A DNA stretch of 64,000 bases, from contig CM061135.1 of assembly GCA_030789695.1 (NCBI GenBank), positions 109,624,301 through 109,688,300 of the forward strand. Reading direction: 5' to 3'. Source of the DNA: Scilla litardierei. Its lineage: Eukaryota > Streptophyta > Magnoliopsida > Asparagales > Asparagaceae. The notes beneath the pieces are model-generated. The model made no database searches. It was not told the DNA's origin and worked only from the letters and a program-made list of their open reading frames with translations. The translations under genes and the position numbers were made by a program. Shown here piece after piece: positions 30,787 through 40,873 of the stretch (position 1 is its first letter; the number at the start of each line of letters is the position of its first letter).

Positions 30787-31143
30787 TGATCGCTCCGGGA
30801 CGTAACCCTAAAGAACGGTTGTAGTTTTACCGCAAGTGCACGGTGTAGCAGCGAGCGGGATATCGAACACAGGGAGGACGAATGACCGTGCTTGTTCCAA
30901 TCACCCTGGCTATTCAAGAAGAAAGATTTGCCTTTGGCGATCCTGTCACAATCGTCAGACAAAGTGCGGAAATATCGAATCAAATAAAGAACGTCTAGGG
31001 AATGGGGAATCCCCGCTACTCACCGTATCTCATAAATGTGGTTCGTCGGTTTCAAAATTGCTAGATTGAGATTTTGGATGGACTAGTTGCAACTGAATGT
31101 AGAACCAAGCTCACGCTCTCGCGCTGTTGCCGGTCTATAGCTA

Positions 31144-31443
31144 TCCTAGGTTTGGGTCCAATCTCTTGCAAACCCTAGCCTAGGAAAACTAGCATTAGGG
31201 TCAACATCATCGTCCAATCGCGCACCGAGCCCAATCTCTTGCAAACTCGGCTCGCGATCTAGATTGGGATAGTTCCTACCCGTCCAATCTCTTGCAAACG
31301 GGTATTGGCACGGAATTGCAATCGGAAACCCTAGTATCGGTCCAATCTCTTACAAACCGATACTATGGAAATTCGATTCCAACCCAATTCGGATTTCTAG
31401 GGTTTCCTATCGAATCGGGATCCAATCTCTTGCAAATCCCGAT
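31144..31443 (-). repeat. Five hairpins with one shared loop sequence (3' LTR copy)
   Basis: The 14-nt loop CCAATCTCTTGCAA (plus sense) occurs at 31158, 31231, 31284, 31342 (one G-to-A change) and 31422. The closing stems differ: GGGT/ACCC with an outer TCCTAGG/CCTAGGA; CCGAG/CTCGG with an outer ATCGCG/CGCGAT; TACCCGT/ACGGGTA; TAGTATCGGT/ACCGATACTA; ATCGGGAT/ATCCCGAT. An 11-bp inverted repeat (GGAAACCCTAG / CTAGGGTTTCC, about 31324 and 31398) encloses the fourth hairpin. In element sense the loop is TTGCAAGAGATTGG. Confidence 0.93.
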
Positions 31444-31926
31444 CGGTATGAACTCCTAGCTAACCGTAGTAAATTGATCCCAATCTAATCCCTAGATATC
31501 TATTCTAGCAAAATTTTCACTAATTCATCACAAATATGAAGTTGGGCTTGTAGGGTTCATCCCCACGCCCCAAGACGTGGCGACTACTCACAATTCATAG
31601 CAAGATCACAAAAAATATCAATGAAATAAGCAATAGAATTCATCACAATATTGAGATATGCAATAAAAATAGAATTTTTGTGGAAGAGAAAGACAAACCA
31701 ATGGAGTTCTTCAATTAATCCAACAAAAATCAAACTTTGCCTCCTCTCCAATCTCAAGAATAAAACTAAAAAGCTAATCTAAAAAGCTGCAAAAAATCTA
31801 AGGAGAAGCTCTCTAAAACTAGGGTAAAACCAGGGGTTAAATAGCCCCCAAAATCGTCCAAAAACTGTGACCAAAATACCCCTGCGCAGCCTGTTTTCCG
31901 TAATTTTCGCTACAGGCAGCGCGTCG

Positions 31927-32310
31927 CACTCGGCCGAGTGACAAAAGTCGCTTGGCCGAGTGAGAAACCCTGTAATTTTCCAGTAAGTCGGGGCCTTCAG
32001 GGATCTCTACTTCGGGGCCGGCTCGGCCGAGTGAGTTGTCGTCACTCGGCCGATGGCTTCATTGTATTCGGGCGGACGGGATTCTCCACTCGGCCGAGTG
32101 GGTCTTCTGAAGCTCAGGCAGCCGAAAAACAGAAACTTGGAGATTTTTGAAGGGCTTCGTCTGGGCGCCACTCGGGCGGACGGGGTCTCTTCACTCGGCC
32201 GATGTGGTCTCCGTCGCTCGGCCGAGTGCACATAGGAATCGTGTCTGATCTGGTCGGCCGAGCGGTGTCTCGCTGGTCGGCCGAGTGGGTCCTCCACTCG
32301 GCCGAGTGGG
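31927..32310. repeat. CACTCGGCCGAGTG palindrome array in the Athila-like 3' LTR
   Basis: Three full 14-bp palindromes (for example 31927-31940) and about seven partial ones (CTCGGCCGAT, GTCGGCCGAG, ACTCGGGCGGAC and similar) lie within 390 bp. The array is repeated in the 5' LTR (about 42014-42397), where several central CG sites read CGACCGAG or CGGTCGAG instead. Confidence 0.88.
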
Positions 32311-32603
32311 ACACTAAACATGCCCAATCTGCTTATTTTGGCCTCCTCGTCGCTCCTGCGACGTCCGTTCTTCTTCCGCTCCTCTCCAACAGCAAAATAC
32401 CCCTCGGGGAGGTCGTCGGTGACCCTCTGGAGTAAGCGCATCCCGAGATCACTCCAAATCGCGCCAAATCACCTGAAATGCGACAAAAACAACAAATCGT
32501 GAAAAGCATCGCAATATCGTCGATATATCGTGAAAAACATGATTTGGGCGATCTAAATGGCATGCAAAAATGCGGGAAAAAGGTGTAAAATAAGGAGCGA
32601 TCA

Positions 32604-32617
32604 AAATCCCCCAAGCT
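32604..32617 (-). promoter_or_regulatory. Polypurine tract of the Athila-like element
   Basis: The minus strand reads AGCTTGGGGGATTT directly before the LTR start TGATCGCTCC, the normal plus-strand primer position. Confidence 0.85.
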
Positions 32618-34544
32618 TGCCTCTTACTCATCCTCGAGGAAGATAAGTAAATGGCGAACCCGGTGGAATTGGAAAACGAAAATGGCGAAAAATGAAAAAT
32701 GAAAAACGGAGAAGAATGGAAAACGAAATGAAAATAAAGAAGAGAGAAAGAAGCGAAGAGGTAAGCTACTAGATCATTTTCTCATGACGGGGGTTTCACT
32801 TACTCATATAGCATGCACCGAATGAAAAACTCATGTCAAAAGATTTTATTTTGATATCATAGTATAATAGTGCAAATAGAAATGGAAAACCCACGAACAA
32901 CGATATAATCATGAAAAATGGAATAATTCTAAAATTAACATCGTCTGAATCATTTAAAGCGGTATACAAATCACAGATCACACACTTTTCAATTGAATGC
33001 TTTCTATCAGGAGTATAAGAGTATCACACAATAGAATAGAGAGAATAGAAAAGTATGGATTTCATGAAATGAACGCTAGGCTTAGATCTCTTTGGATTTC
33101 GTAAAGCTAGAAATAATCTCACCGAGAATAGAATATTACTTAGCCTAGGTTGTCGTGCAACGTCAAGTAGTCACTCTCTCACACATCAATGGATCCCCTC
33201 CCCCAAGCTTATCTATAAGCGTGGTGACATAAAAAATATTCACATCCCCATTTTTATATAGCTCCAAAGGTAATAAGAAGAAAGAAGAAAGAAAGAAAGT
33301 GAGATGGGATCTTTTATTGAGGATTTTTCCTCTTTTCTTTTTTTTTTCAATATAGCATATATACACAACGATCCCAACTCGAAGAGAGATAATGATGTAC
33401 AAGAATGTTTTTCTCTATTTTATTTTTTTTAGAGAATAAGAGATTTGGAGCTAGGAATTAGTAGCGGGGGAAATGCCATAAAATAGAATCGCTAAGGGGA
33501 GATTCACCAATGATTTTAAAAGTAGAGAAATGATGTTCAAGATTTGTGGAGAAAGAAATAGATATAACTCTCGGTTCACTCTATAAGACATGCACGACAA
33601 CTTCAGCAGGGTAATCTAATCTACTCAGTTTCGATCACAAAAAAGCTAACTAATCCAGATTTATCATAGCTAACATCATTCAATCATCCTGAAGTGAAGT
33701 GTACAATTCATGCATATAGAAGTGATATAGGAAAAAGAAATCAGTACTCCAGATATAAGCATTCAATGCGTGAATCTTGGTGTGTTTTCTGTGATAGCAT
33801 ACATATGAATATTCAGACTCAGCTAATAATAGAATTTCATCCATTTTCATGTGGCAAAAGTGTGGGTTACTATCTCTAGATGCAAGGCAAGTCATAGCAT
33901 ATGATATCAGAAATAAAGTCTAAGACATGAAAAATATAGCATGCATATAGAGTAGGCTAAATCCAACGTCATCATCATCATAGAAAAGTCATCTCTAGCA
34001 TGAGATGAAAAAGAAATAAAGATAAAGGGAAAAAAGAACTATTTACAATGCGGCACACAGAAAAAATAAGAAAAACGTGATGCATGGCAAAATAAAAGAA
34101 AAATGATGAAAAATAAGTGCAAAAGCGAAAAATGGTGTGAAAAAAACTAAAAATAAAGGTGGCAAATCGAAAAAGAACGTGAGAACTCACTCCCCCAAGC
34201 TAAATGGCACAGTGTCCTCAATGTGCAAAGTGTGGCACACCGAGAGACAAGAAATGTGAGGGGAAGGTGAGGATGCATGCATGATGAAAAGAAAAATGAA
34301 AATAAAAAGAAAGAAAAAGACATGAAAATATGATGCGGACATGATGCTTGCACAGATAGGAGTGATATAGATATATAAGAGTGTCACCAAAAACGCTCCC
34401 TCTCTCCCAGAAAAGATATATAAATATATGGTCGACATGAGAATCCCAAAATAAGTGAGGGGAGGGGGGGTGGTCAAAAGTGCAACAGGACCCAGCAGAA
34501 ACGGGCAGCACAACGGCAGGAATAATCGATGGCATCAAGGGTGC
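32618..34544 (-). other. Long AT-rich 3' untranslated region of the Athila-like element
   Basis: About 1.9 kb lie between the ORF1-like stop and the PPT with no credible coding sequence on either strand. It is A-rich on the plus strand. It contains two further copies of the PPT core (33199-33209, 34191-34201). Confidence 0.75.
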
Positions 34545-36716
34545 CTAGGAAGGTGGTGCTGCACCGTCTCCGTCCTGAGGCGGAAGTGGTGGTGGTGGCT
34601 GGAAAGGCCGCTGAGCGGGTGTGGGTGTGGGTGTGGTAGCAGGTCGAGTGTGTGTGGAAGTGTGGGCGGGAACCTGCTGGGTGGGTGTGGGTACGCGCGG
34701 GAGACGCTCCAGGACCTGAGTAAGACAGTAGTGAATCTGGGGGAGCAGGTCAAAGCGCCCAGCCATCGCAGAGACGGTGGAGGACAGGGTCCTAAGGTCG
34801 CCTCTGAGGCCACTCACCGCCCCCTCTAGAGCACGAATGCTCTGAAGTATAGTGTCAGGGGGAGGTGGTGCAGAGGGACGCACCGGTCGGGGCTGTGCAG
34901 GGCGTGGCTGGCGTACTCGGGTCACGTATGTGACTGGCTCAGCGGGGAAGGGAACAAAAGGTGCTGCACTCGCAAATGTGGGCCTGGCCTCAGTGCGAGG
35001 CCGGGGCACAGACTGGTGAGAAGTAGAGGCAGCAGCAGCGAAAGAAGAGTGCAAAAGTGGCAGCGAGGCGGCCAGAGAGGTCAGTGGCACAGAAGTGTGG
35101 ACAGACGCCACGACGCTCTCAGAAAATACAGCAGGGGTGGAGACAGAGGTGACTACCGCTGGGGTGGAAGTGTGTGGACCAAAAGGCGCAACCCCGGCGG
35201 AGATCATGCTAGCCATGGTCTCCACGACCGCGGCAAACGAGGGCTCTCCACTCTCAACAAAGGTCGGTGGGCGCTCGGGGAGTGCGGAGCAAAGAGGCTC
35301 GACGGACAGAGGGCCAGTGGTGGTGGTGGGAGTGGTGGTGACAGCCTCGGAAGTGGTGGAGGTGGTGGAAGTGGGCTCAGCTGAGGTACTCTCGACACCG
35401 ACAGAGGTGTCAGGAGCAGCGGAAACATCAGGTATGGGCTGAGGGGCCACAGGGTCAACAGGCTCGGCGGCAGGCTCGGCAGGGGCAACAGGGTCTACAG
35501 GGGCAGCGTGGGCCTGCTCGGCCTCCTCGGCCTCGAGCACGTAAGCAGCGGGGATGAGAACATCCATCGCAGGGAGCCAGTCGACGTGGGCTGGTGCAAT
35601 CTGAGTCCGAGCTGGGCTCGGAAGAATCATGTAATCGGCCCCGTAGGGGCCGTGCAACCAGACCCAGTGACGCTCACCGTGCGGACGAAGCATCTTCATC
35701 CGGGCCATAACATCGATCGACAAAGAAGTGGGGCCCGGCACTCGTCGCAGGTCGTCAGGGAAGTCCTCGCCGGTCATAAGAGCAAGCAAGGTGATCAGGC
35801 CGCCGCAGCATATCGGTGAGCGAGCGCCCACCGATACAATGATGCGGTCCAAAAACCAAGCCGCGACATCAATCACGACGGCGGGGACCAGCTCATCGCC
35901 ATCCCTAGATAGAGCTCTGGGACGTGTCATCGCGTAGAGCATGTAGAGCTCCGGCGTAGACATCGTGCCCGGCTCATATCTGGCCAAAAATGTCGTCGCC
36001 ATAAGGCGCTGAGCAATGCGGAGGCAGGGATGGATAATGGCCGAGGCCTTGGCCCTACTAGGGTCAAAGGCAGCGTGAAGACCCGTAATCCGAGCCCAGA
36101 AGGCACCTGCGTCGAAGGAAGGTGGGGGGATATGGGTGGGGCCGTAACCGCGATCGGCTCCAGGGACAGCGGGCCACGAGAAAAACGCTCTCATCATATC
36201 GAGAGTGACCTGGCACTCCCGATCCATGAACCGGAATGAGCATCCCTCGTCGGTCCGGGCGATCGAACTCAGAACCTCAAGTGTCGGGCGGGTGAACGTG
36301 TCCGCCGACACATGGAAGAAATCTCGCCAGCCCACGTTGTCGTACAACGTGAGCATCCCCTCTAGTACCCCCAGGCGTCCTAGGTCAGCGAGGTGTGCAA
36401 ACCTGGAGGATACGATCGAGCGCTGGGAGATACGCTCGAAGACGGCGCGGTGTGCGTCGTCTCGGAACGTAATCCTGAGCGGCCCGACCAGTGGAGCCGG
36501 AGGTGGTGGCTGTGCAGCGGCAGGGAGTGGCTGTGCGGGCTGTGGGTGCACTGCAGGCTGTGCGGGGTGTGCGGGGCCTGCAGGCTGTGCTGGGTGGATG
36601 GGGTGTGTGGGAGACAGTGGAGGAGAGTCCTCCAACTCGTGGGAGGGGCCGGCATCATCCGACCGCTTCCGCTTGGCGGAAGCACTCTTCGACCGCGGCC
36701 GTGTCCGGGGCGGCAT
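34545..36716 (-). CDS. Athila ORF1 / env-position protein, 723 aa, intact
   Basis: ATG 36716, TAG 34545-34547. It begins with a basic segment (PRTRPRSKSASAKRKRSDD, possible nuclear signal) and a Pro/Ala/His-rich linker (about 35-78). A conserved globular core follows (about 79-400: ITFRDDAHRAVFERISQRSIVSSR, LADLGRLGVLEGMLTLYDNVGWRDFFHV, PTLEVLSSIARTDEGCSFRFMDRECQVTLDMM). This resembles Athila ORF1 / 'putative plant transposon protein' domains. A Pro/Ala/Thr/Ser-rich region (about 405-610), a probable coiled coil (about 615-670, LQSIRALEGAVSGLRGDLRTLSSTVSAM) and a Pro/Thr tail complete it. I see no signal peptide or membrane span, so an envelope role is not supported. The function is unknown. 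It stands where such ORFs occur in Athila, downstream of the place pol should be, and is the only long intact ORF of the element. Confidence 0.8.
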   Translation of the reverse strand: MPPRTRPRSKSASAKRKRSDDAGPSHELEDSPPLSPTHPIHPAQPAGPAHPAQPAVHPQPAQPLPAAAQPPPPAPLVGPLRITFRDDAHRAVFERISQRSIVSSRFAHLADLGRLGVLEGMLTLYDNVGWRDFFHVSADTFTRPTLEVLSSIARTDEGCSFRFMDRECQVTLDMMRAFFSWPAVPGADRGYGPTHIPPPSFDAGAFWARITGLHAAFDPSRAKASAIIHPCLRIAQRLMATTFLARYEPGTMSTPELYMLYAMTRPRALSRDGDELVPAVVIDVAAWFLDRIIVSVGARSPICCGGLITLLALMTGEDFPDDLRRVPGPTSLSIDVMARMKMLRPHGERHWVWLHGPYGADYMILPSPARTQIAPAHVDWLPAMDVLIPAAYVLEAEEAEQAHAAPVDPVAPAEPAAEPVDPVAPQPIPDVSAAPDTSVGVESTSAEPTSTTSTTSEAVTTTPTTTTGPLSVEPLCSALPERPPTFVESGEPSFAAVVETMASMISAGVAPFGPHTSTPAVVTSVSTPAVFSESVVASVHTSVPLTSLAASLPLLHSSFAAAASTSHQSVPRPRTEARPTFASAAPFVPFPAEPVTYVTRVRQPRPAQPRPVRPSAPPPPDTILQSIRALEGAVSGLRGDLRTLSSTVSAMAGRFDLLPQIHYCLTQVLERLPRVPTPTQQVPAHTSTHTRPATTPTPTPAQRPFQPPPPLPPQDGDGAAPPS

Positions 36717-37945
36717 ATCGGCCCTGAGCGCGCGCCAAAAAGGTGTAAAAAGTACGGCGTGTGCAAAATAAAGGAAAGAGTGTACCCCGACACGCCGCGA
36801 GTGCTAAGCAATGGAAGCGTGCGAAGACAGCGCCTCCGCGAAGCCCGAATCAGTCCCAAGAAGCTCCCCTGGGCTCCCCTAAGCTCCCAAAAACAACCTG
36901 CGCGTGAAATGGAGATATCAGCGGGTAATATTCAAAACGTATGGAGCATTAGGGGTATAACAGATAAATATAGAAATTGATTTGGGTTAGGGGTTCGTTA
37001 AGCACATGGATCCTCAAAAAATACACAAAAAGAGGCGAAAAAGGCGAAATAGGGGGTACCGGAGGCGATCGGAGCGGCGGCCGCCGGCGGCGTCTCGGGC
37101 GAGGCGTCGGCGGGTGCTCGGCCGGCGGTGGCGGGCCGAGCGGCGGCGCGAGGTGGCCGGTCGGGCGAGTGGGGGCGCGAGTGAGGGGAATCGGGTGAGG
37201 GGAGCTGAAGAGTCGGGGCGTGATTGGGTTTTGCGTTTCGAAAATCGCGCCCCCCCCCCCCCCCTCGGCCCTTATATAATAATAGTTACGACTCGACCGA
37301 GTGACGTGGTCACTCGGCCGAGCGAGGTCAATGGAAATTTCCTCCTCGTCTACGCTTCGGCTGAGTGGCCTTACCAGCCTCGGCCGAGTGGAGTAAGTCC
37401 ATTCGGCCGAGTGGCTCAAGCTACTCGGCATGACTCGCCCTAGGAGGGTATCCGTTTTACTCGGCCGAGTGGGAATATATACTCGGCCGAGTAGCAGTTA
37501 TATTGAAATCAGGAAAATAAACAGAGAGTTGGGTACAGCAGACTTCCCTCGTTCGTGAGCGGCTCGGCCGGACGAACTTCTGTACTCGGCCGAGCGACTA
37601 GTATGCTCGGCCGAGTGAGCCTTGTGTTCTGCTGTTTGTCTTCGTTTGGGCTCTAAACTCCGTCTTTCTTCCTCCAGTCGATTCCATCTTCCTCCTAAGT
37701 GTCGAGCGCCTTCTTGGGGCGCTCCTCGTCGTCGTGTTCATCCTCCTCATGATGGATCTACCTATCTCCTCTCCTGTCAAGAAAAATAGGACCCGTTATC
37801 ACAAAATTTTTGGGCGAACGACTCAAAACACTAAAAATTTCTAAAACGAAAATAAAGAAAAAGTAAAAATAAAGCAAAAACCGTCGGGTTGCCTCCCGAC
37901 AAGCGCTCGTTTAAGGTCGTGAGCTCGACCCCCTATGATTTTCAA
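36717..37945 (-). other. Spacer between the protease frame and ORF1, where RT-integrase should be
   Basis: About 1.2 kb without polymerase or integrase motifs. It holds a GC-rich part (about 37060-37200), a run of 15 C at 37250-37264, and a second CTCGGCCGAG palindrome array (about 37288-37620) matching the LTR array. Short ORFs here are compositional. Confidence 0.75.
37288..37620. repeat. Second CTCGGCCGAG palindrome array, internal
   Basis: About ten full or partial copies of (C)ACTCGGCCGAGTG, for example CACTCGGCCGAG near 37311, TACTCGGCCGAGTAG near 37480 and CTCGGCCGAGTGAG near 37605. The motif is the same as in the LTRs but outside them. Confidence 0.85.
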
Positions 37946-39505
37946 TTAATGCGGGATGTTTGGTGCATATGAGATGCACCCATCAAACTTTCCGGGGAGC
38001 GCGCTTGGATTTGGACGTGGCGGCGTGTTCTCCCTCGGTGGTCTCCCATCTCGAATAGTGTTGGGGGGAGGCTCCCCCAAGCTAGCATTTGCTCCAGTCA
38101 ACGGCTTTACTGGTGATGCCGATCTCCGTATCGGCGGAGCTTTCTTTGGAGACTTTAATTTCGAGAGCTTACAGAGCTCTCGAATCCTTGCGACATCAGC
38201 GTAACCTTCATCATCTTCAGCAGAGAGGTCGGGGGAATCATCTTTCTTCTCATTTTGGCCTAAATCCGGGCCTTCCTCGAGATCTTCATCGAATAGAGCG
38301 CCAATAGAGTGGGGGATCGCCTCCTCAATTACCTCATCAAGGAGGTCCATGTAATCAAGCTCCTCGTGGTAAGGCATGTGCTTCATAGCCTTAGGAATGT
38401 GAAGCTCCACCTCGATGTTGCCGACGTTTAAAGTTAGTGTACCTTCGCGCACGTCGATAATCACTCTGGCGGTGGCGAGGAACGGGCGTCCAAGTATCAA
38501 TGAAGTATCTCCCTCCTCCTTAACGTCCATGATCATGAAGTCACATGGCAAGCATATTCCCCCCGGGACTTGTAGCGGGATGTCTTCGGCGATCCCCACC
38601 GGCCTTGTTATTCGCCCATCGGCCAATTGTATCCGCATGTCGGTGGGTTTCAACTTCGTCCCGGTGTTTAGCCTTAAGAACATGGAGAGAGGCATGAGGC
38701 TCACACTAGCCCCTAGATCTACCAACGCCTTTTGAAGAGGGACGCCGCCCAAAGTGCAAGAAATCTGAAAACTCCCCGGGTCTTTAAATTTGGCCGGCTC
38801 CTTCTCTCTCTTGGTGAACCAAGAGCCCTCCTCGGCTAGCATAATCTTCTCCTTCCTCTTTCTCCCCGAAATCAAGTCCTTTAAGAATTTAGCATATGTG
38901 GGGATCTCCACGATGGCGTCGAGGAAGGGAATGTTGAGGCTAACTCCTCTAAGATACTCGAGAAACTTTGCTAGCCTTTTCTCCATTTTCGCTCTAGCGA
39001 GCCTTTGGGGAAATGGGACCGGTGGCATGAAGCGCCTTTCCTCAATCAATTGTTCCGCTATAGATTTCTCCTTTTCTTGTGGCTCTTTCTCCTTATCATC
39101 TTCAACTACCGGCTCAATTGGATCCAAGCTTTCCTCCACGGGCTCCTTGGTAGGAATCATAGCGGGGGAGGTATCCTTCCCGCCTCTAGTAGTAACGGCA
39201 ACTACGGCATTGATGTGGCCGGTGTTGCTTCGTGGGTTTTGCTCGGGTTGCGCCGGCAATCGTTGAGTGTTCCGATTGAGCAACGCCAATTGCTCCGATA
39301 TTTGAGCCACAACGGTATTAAGAGAGTCTTTCCCCGCCTTCAAGGTAGCATTGACCTTATTTTGCTCGACCATAAACGCCTCCACTCTAGCTTCAAAGTC
39401 GGATCGTTGTTGAGCTTGTGGAGGGTTTTGATTTTGATTCCTCCACCCTTGGTTGTATCCGGGCGGCCTATATGGTGGAACTTGTTGCTTCGGTTGGAAA
39501 TTTTG
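37946..39505 (-). pseudogene. Athila/Tat-type Gag tail and protease
   Basis: The open frame starts after TAA at 39506-39508 (first Met 39385). It contains the Gag C-terminal linker, then PPVPFPQRL, LRGVSLNIPFLDAIVEIPTYAKFLKDL and the protease centre ALVDLGASVSLMPLSMF. The D-L-G-A form is normal for Athila/Tat. LADGRITRPVGIAEDIPLQV and LILGRPFLATARVIIDV follow, then an acidic and Pro-rich tail. It ends at 37946. RT should follow and does not. Confidence 0.88.
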
Positions 39506-39745
39506 TTATGGAGGCCCCCTCGGCGGATAGTTTTGTTGTTGGGGTGGTAGTGGTGGTCGGGCTTGTTGAGGTGGCGGTTGTGGCGGGTTCAAAGCTCCTT
39601 CATTGTTGGCGTAAGAGAATCCGGGATGATTTCTTGTGGCCGGATTGGCCCAATATCCTTGGTTCCCCCGACATATTGTACTTGCTCCAAGGCTCCTTCT
39701 CCTTGCTCTCCTCCCACATACATGGCTTAAGATTGGTCTTGCCAA
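39506..39745 (-). pseudogene. Gag middle segment, frameshifted
   Basis: This piece (ICRGNQGYWANPATRNHPGFSYANNE, then Pro/Gln-rich) links the Gag frame to the protease frame. It is separated from Gag by TAA at 39727-39729 plus a frameshift, and from the protease by TAA at 39506-39508. Confidence 0.75.
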
Positions 39746-40716
39746 TCACACATTTGGTTGGTCGGTGCGGAGGTGGAAGGGGCTCCTTGGGGCTCCGTGA
39801 TAAACTTCTCCAATCTCTCCACTACCTTGTGGAGAGAATCAAACTTGCTTGTAAGCTCCGCTACGGCCTTCGTTTCATAGATACTAGTCGGCTTTAAGGA
39901 GGACGTAGAGTGTCCTCGCTCATCGCCCCATTGTTGATTGTTTGAGGCCATCTCCTCAATTAGGGCCGTAGCTTCCTCGGGAGTCTTTGACAAGATGGCA
40001 CCATTCGCCGCGGCATCAATAATTTGTTTGGTCCCCGGTTGGAGACCATTGTAGAAGCTATGCACTAGCTCCCAATCTTCTATACTATGATGCGGGCATT
40101 GATGCTGCAAATCCTTAAAACGCTCCCAAGCCTCATAGAGCGTCTCCTGTGGTCCTTGCTTGAAGGACATGAGAGCGCTCCGGATCTTCACCGTCTTGGA
40201 TGGCGGATAGAACTTGTCAATGAATGCACTCGCCAACTCGTCCCAAGTGGTGAAGACACCCTCAGCTTGCGTCCTCAACCAGTATAGTGCCTTGTCCTTT
40301 AGCGTGAAGGGGAAGAGACGCAGTCTGATGGCATCGATGGAGACCCCCGGCATCTGAAATGTGGCGCACTTCGACAAGAATAATTGGATGTGGTAGTGGG
40401 GGTTCTCATGGGCGTTCCCATGAAATGGGTCTTGTTGCATCAAAACCACCAATCCAGTCTTCAGCTCAAAGTTCTTGTCAGCCGCCAACTCCGGCATGGC
40501 AATGGATGAGGTAGTATAAGAGGTCTTAGGCCGGAGCCTATCACGAATAGAATTTATCCTTGCCATCCTTGCCGCCAACTGTTCAGGGGTTTCCGGGTTG
40601 GTCATAAACCGCCCTTCCGGATTTTGTCTCCTTTCCGCTCTAAGTCTCCGCGCGGTACGTTCGATCTCTGGATCAAACAATATAGCTTCAGGGTCCGCCG
40701 TAGATCTCGTGTACAT
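39727..40716 (-). pseudogene. Athila-like Gag (retrotransposon gag domain), truncated
   Basis: ATG 40716, TAA 39727-39729, 329 residues. The core has DPFHGNAHENPHYHIQLFLSKCATF, DAIRLRLFPFTLKDKALYWL, TTWDELASAFIDKFYPPSKT and GPQETLYEAWERFKDLQHQCPHHSIEDWELVHSFYNGLQPGTKQIIDAAANGAI. This is the highly conserved Gag capsid-like domain of Athila/Tat elements. The frame ends at the point where a zinc-knuckle region should start. Confidence 0.88.
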
Positions 40717-40849
40717 GCACTGGGAAAACAGAGTTTCAAAGAGATGATTAGTACCGTGGAAGGGTTAGGTAAAAAATGGAAATAATAATGATAATAATAA
40801 AAAATAAAAAAGGAAGTAGCTAGGGGTGGTAAGATCAAACGCAATCGCC

Positions 40850-40867
40850 TCCCCGGCAACGGCGCCA
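40850..40867 (-). promoter_or_regulatory. Primer binding site, tRNA-Asp type
   Basis: The minus strand reads TGGCGCCGTTGCCGGGGA, the PBS typical of Athila and related elements, six bases inside the 5' LTR. It defines the orientation. Confidence 0.93.
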
Positions 40868-40873
40868 AAAACT

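Larger units (their letters stand above)
30787..32603 (-). repeat. 3' LTR of the Athila-like element
   Basis: It includes the invariant-loop hairpin cluster (31144-31443) and a CACTCGGCCGAGTG palindrome array (about 31927-32310). The minus-strand promoter is probably at the GGGTTAAATAG (TATTTAA on the minus strand) near 31836-31846. ORFs of up to 144 codons here lie within the palindromes and are not supported as genes. Confidence 0.95.

Noticed and set aside
31144..31443. CRISPR-like array (short repeat with variable spacers)
   Set aside because: The repeat is only 14 nt, is the loop of hairpins, has irregular spacing and lies in a plant LTR. There are no cas genes.
32007..32441. 144-codon minus-strand ORF in the Athila-like LTR (also 42094-42528)
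   Set aside because: It is open in both LTR copies but lies within the palindrome array, and its opposite strand is open too. The two copies are identical by descent, not by selection.
36205..36980. Plus-strand ORFs of 188 and 195 codons
   Set aside because: Antisense to the N-terminal part and upstream region of the Athila ORF1-like CDS, with a biased Gly/Cys-rich product.
37250..37264. Run of 15 C as a functional element
   Set aside because: Homopolymer length is prone to sequencing error and slippage. Nothing around it suggests a role.
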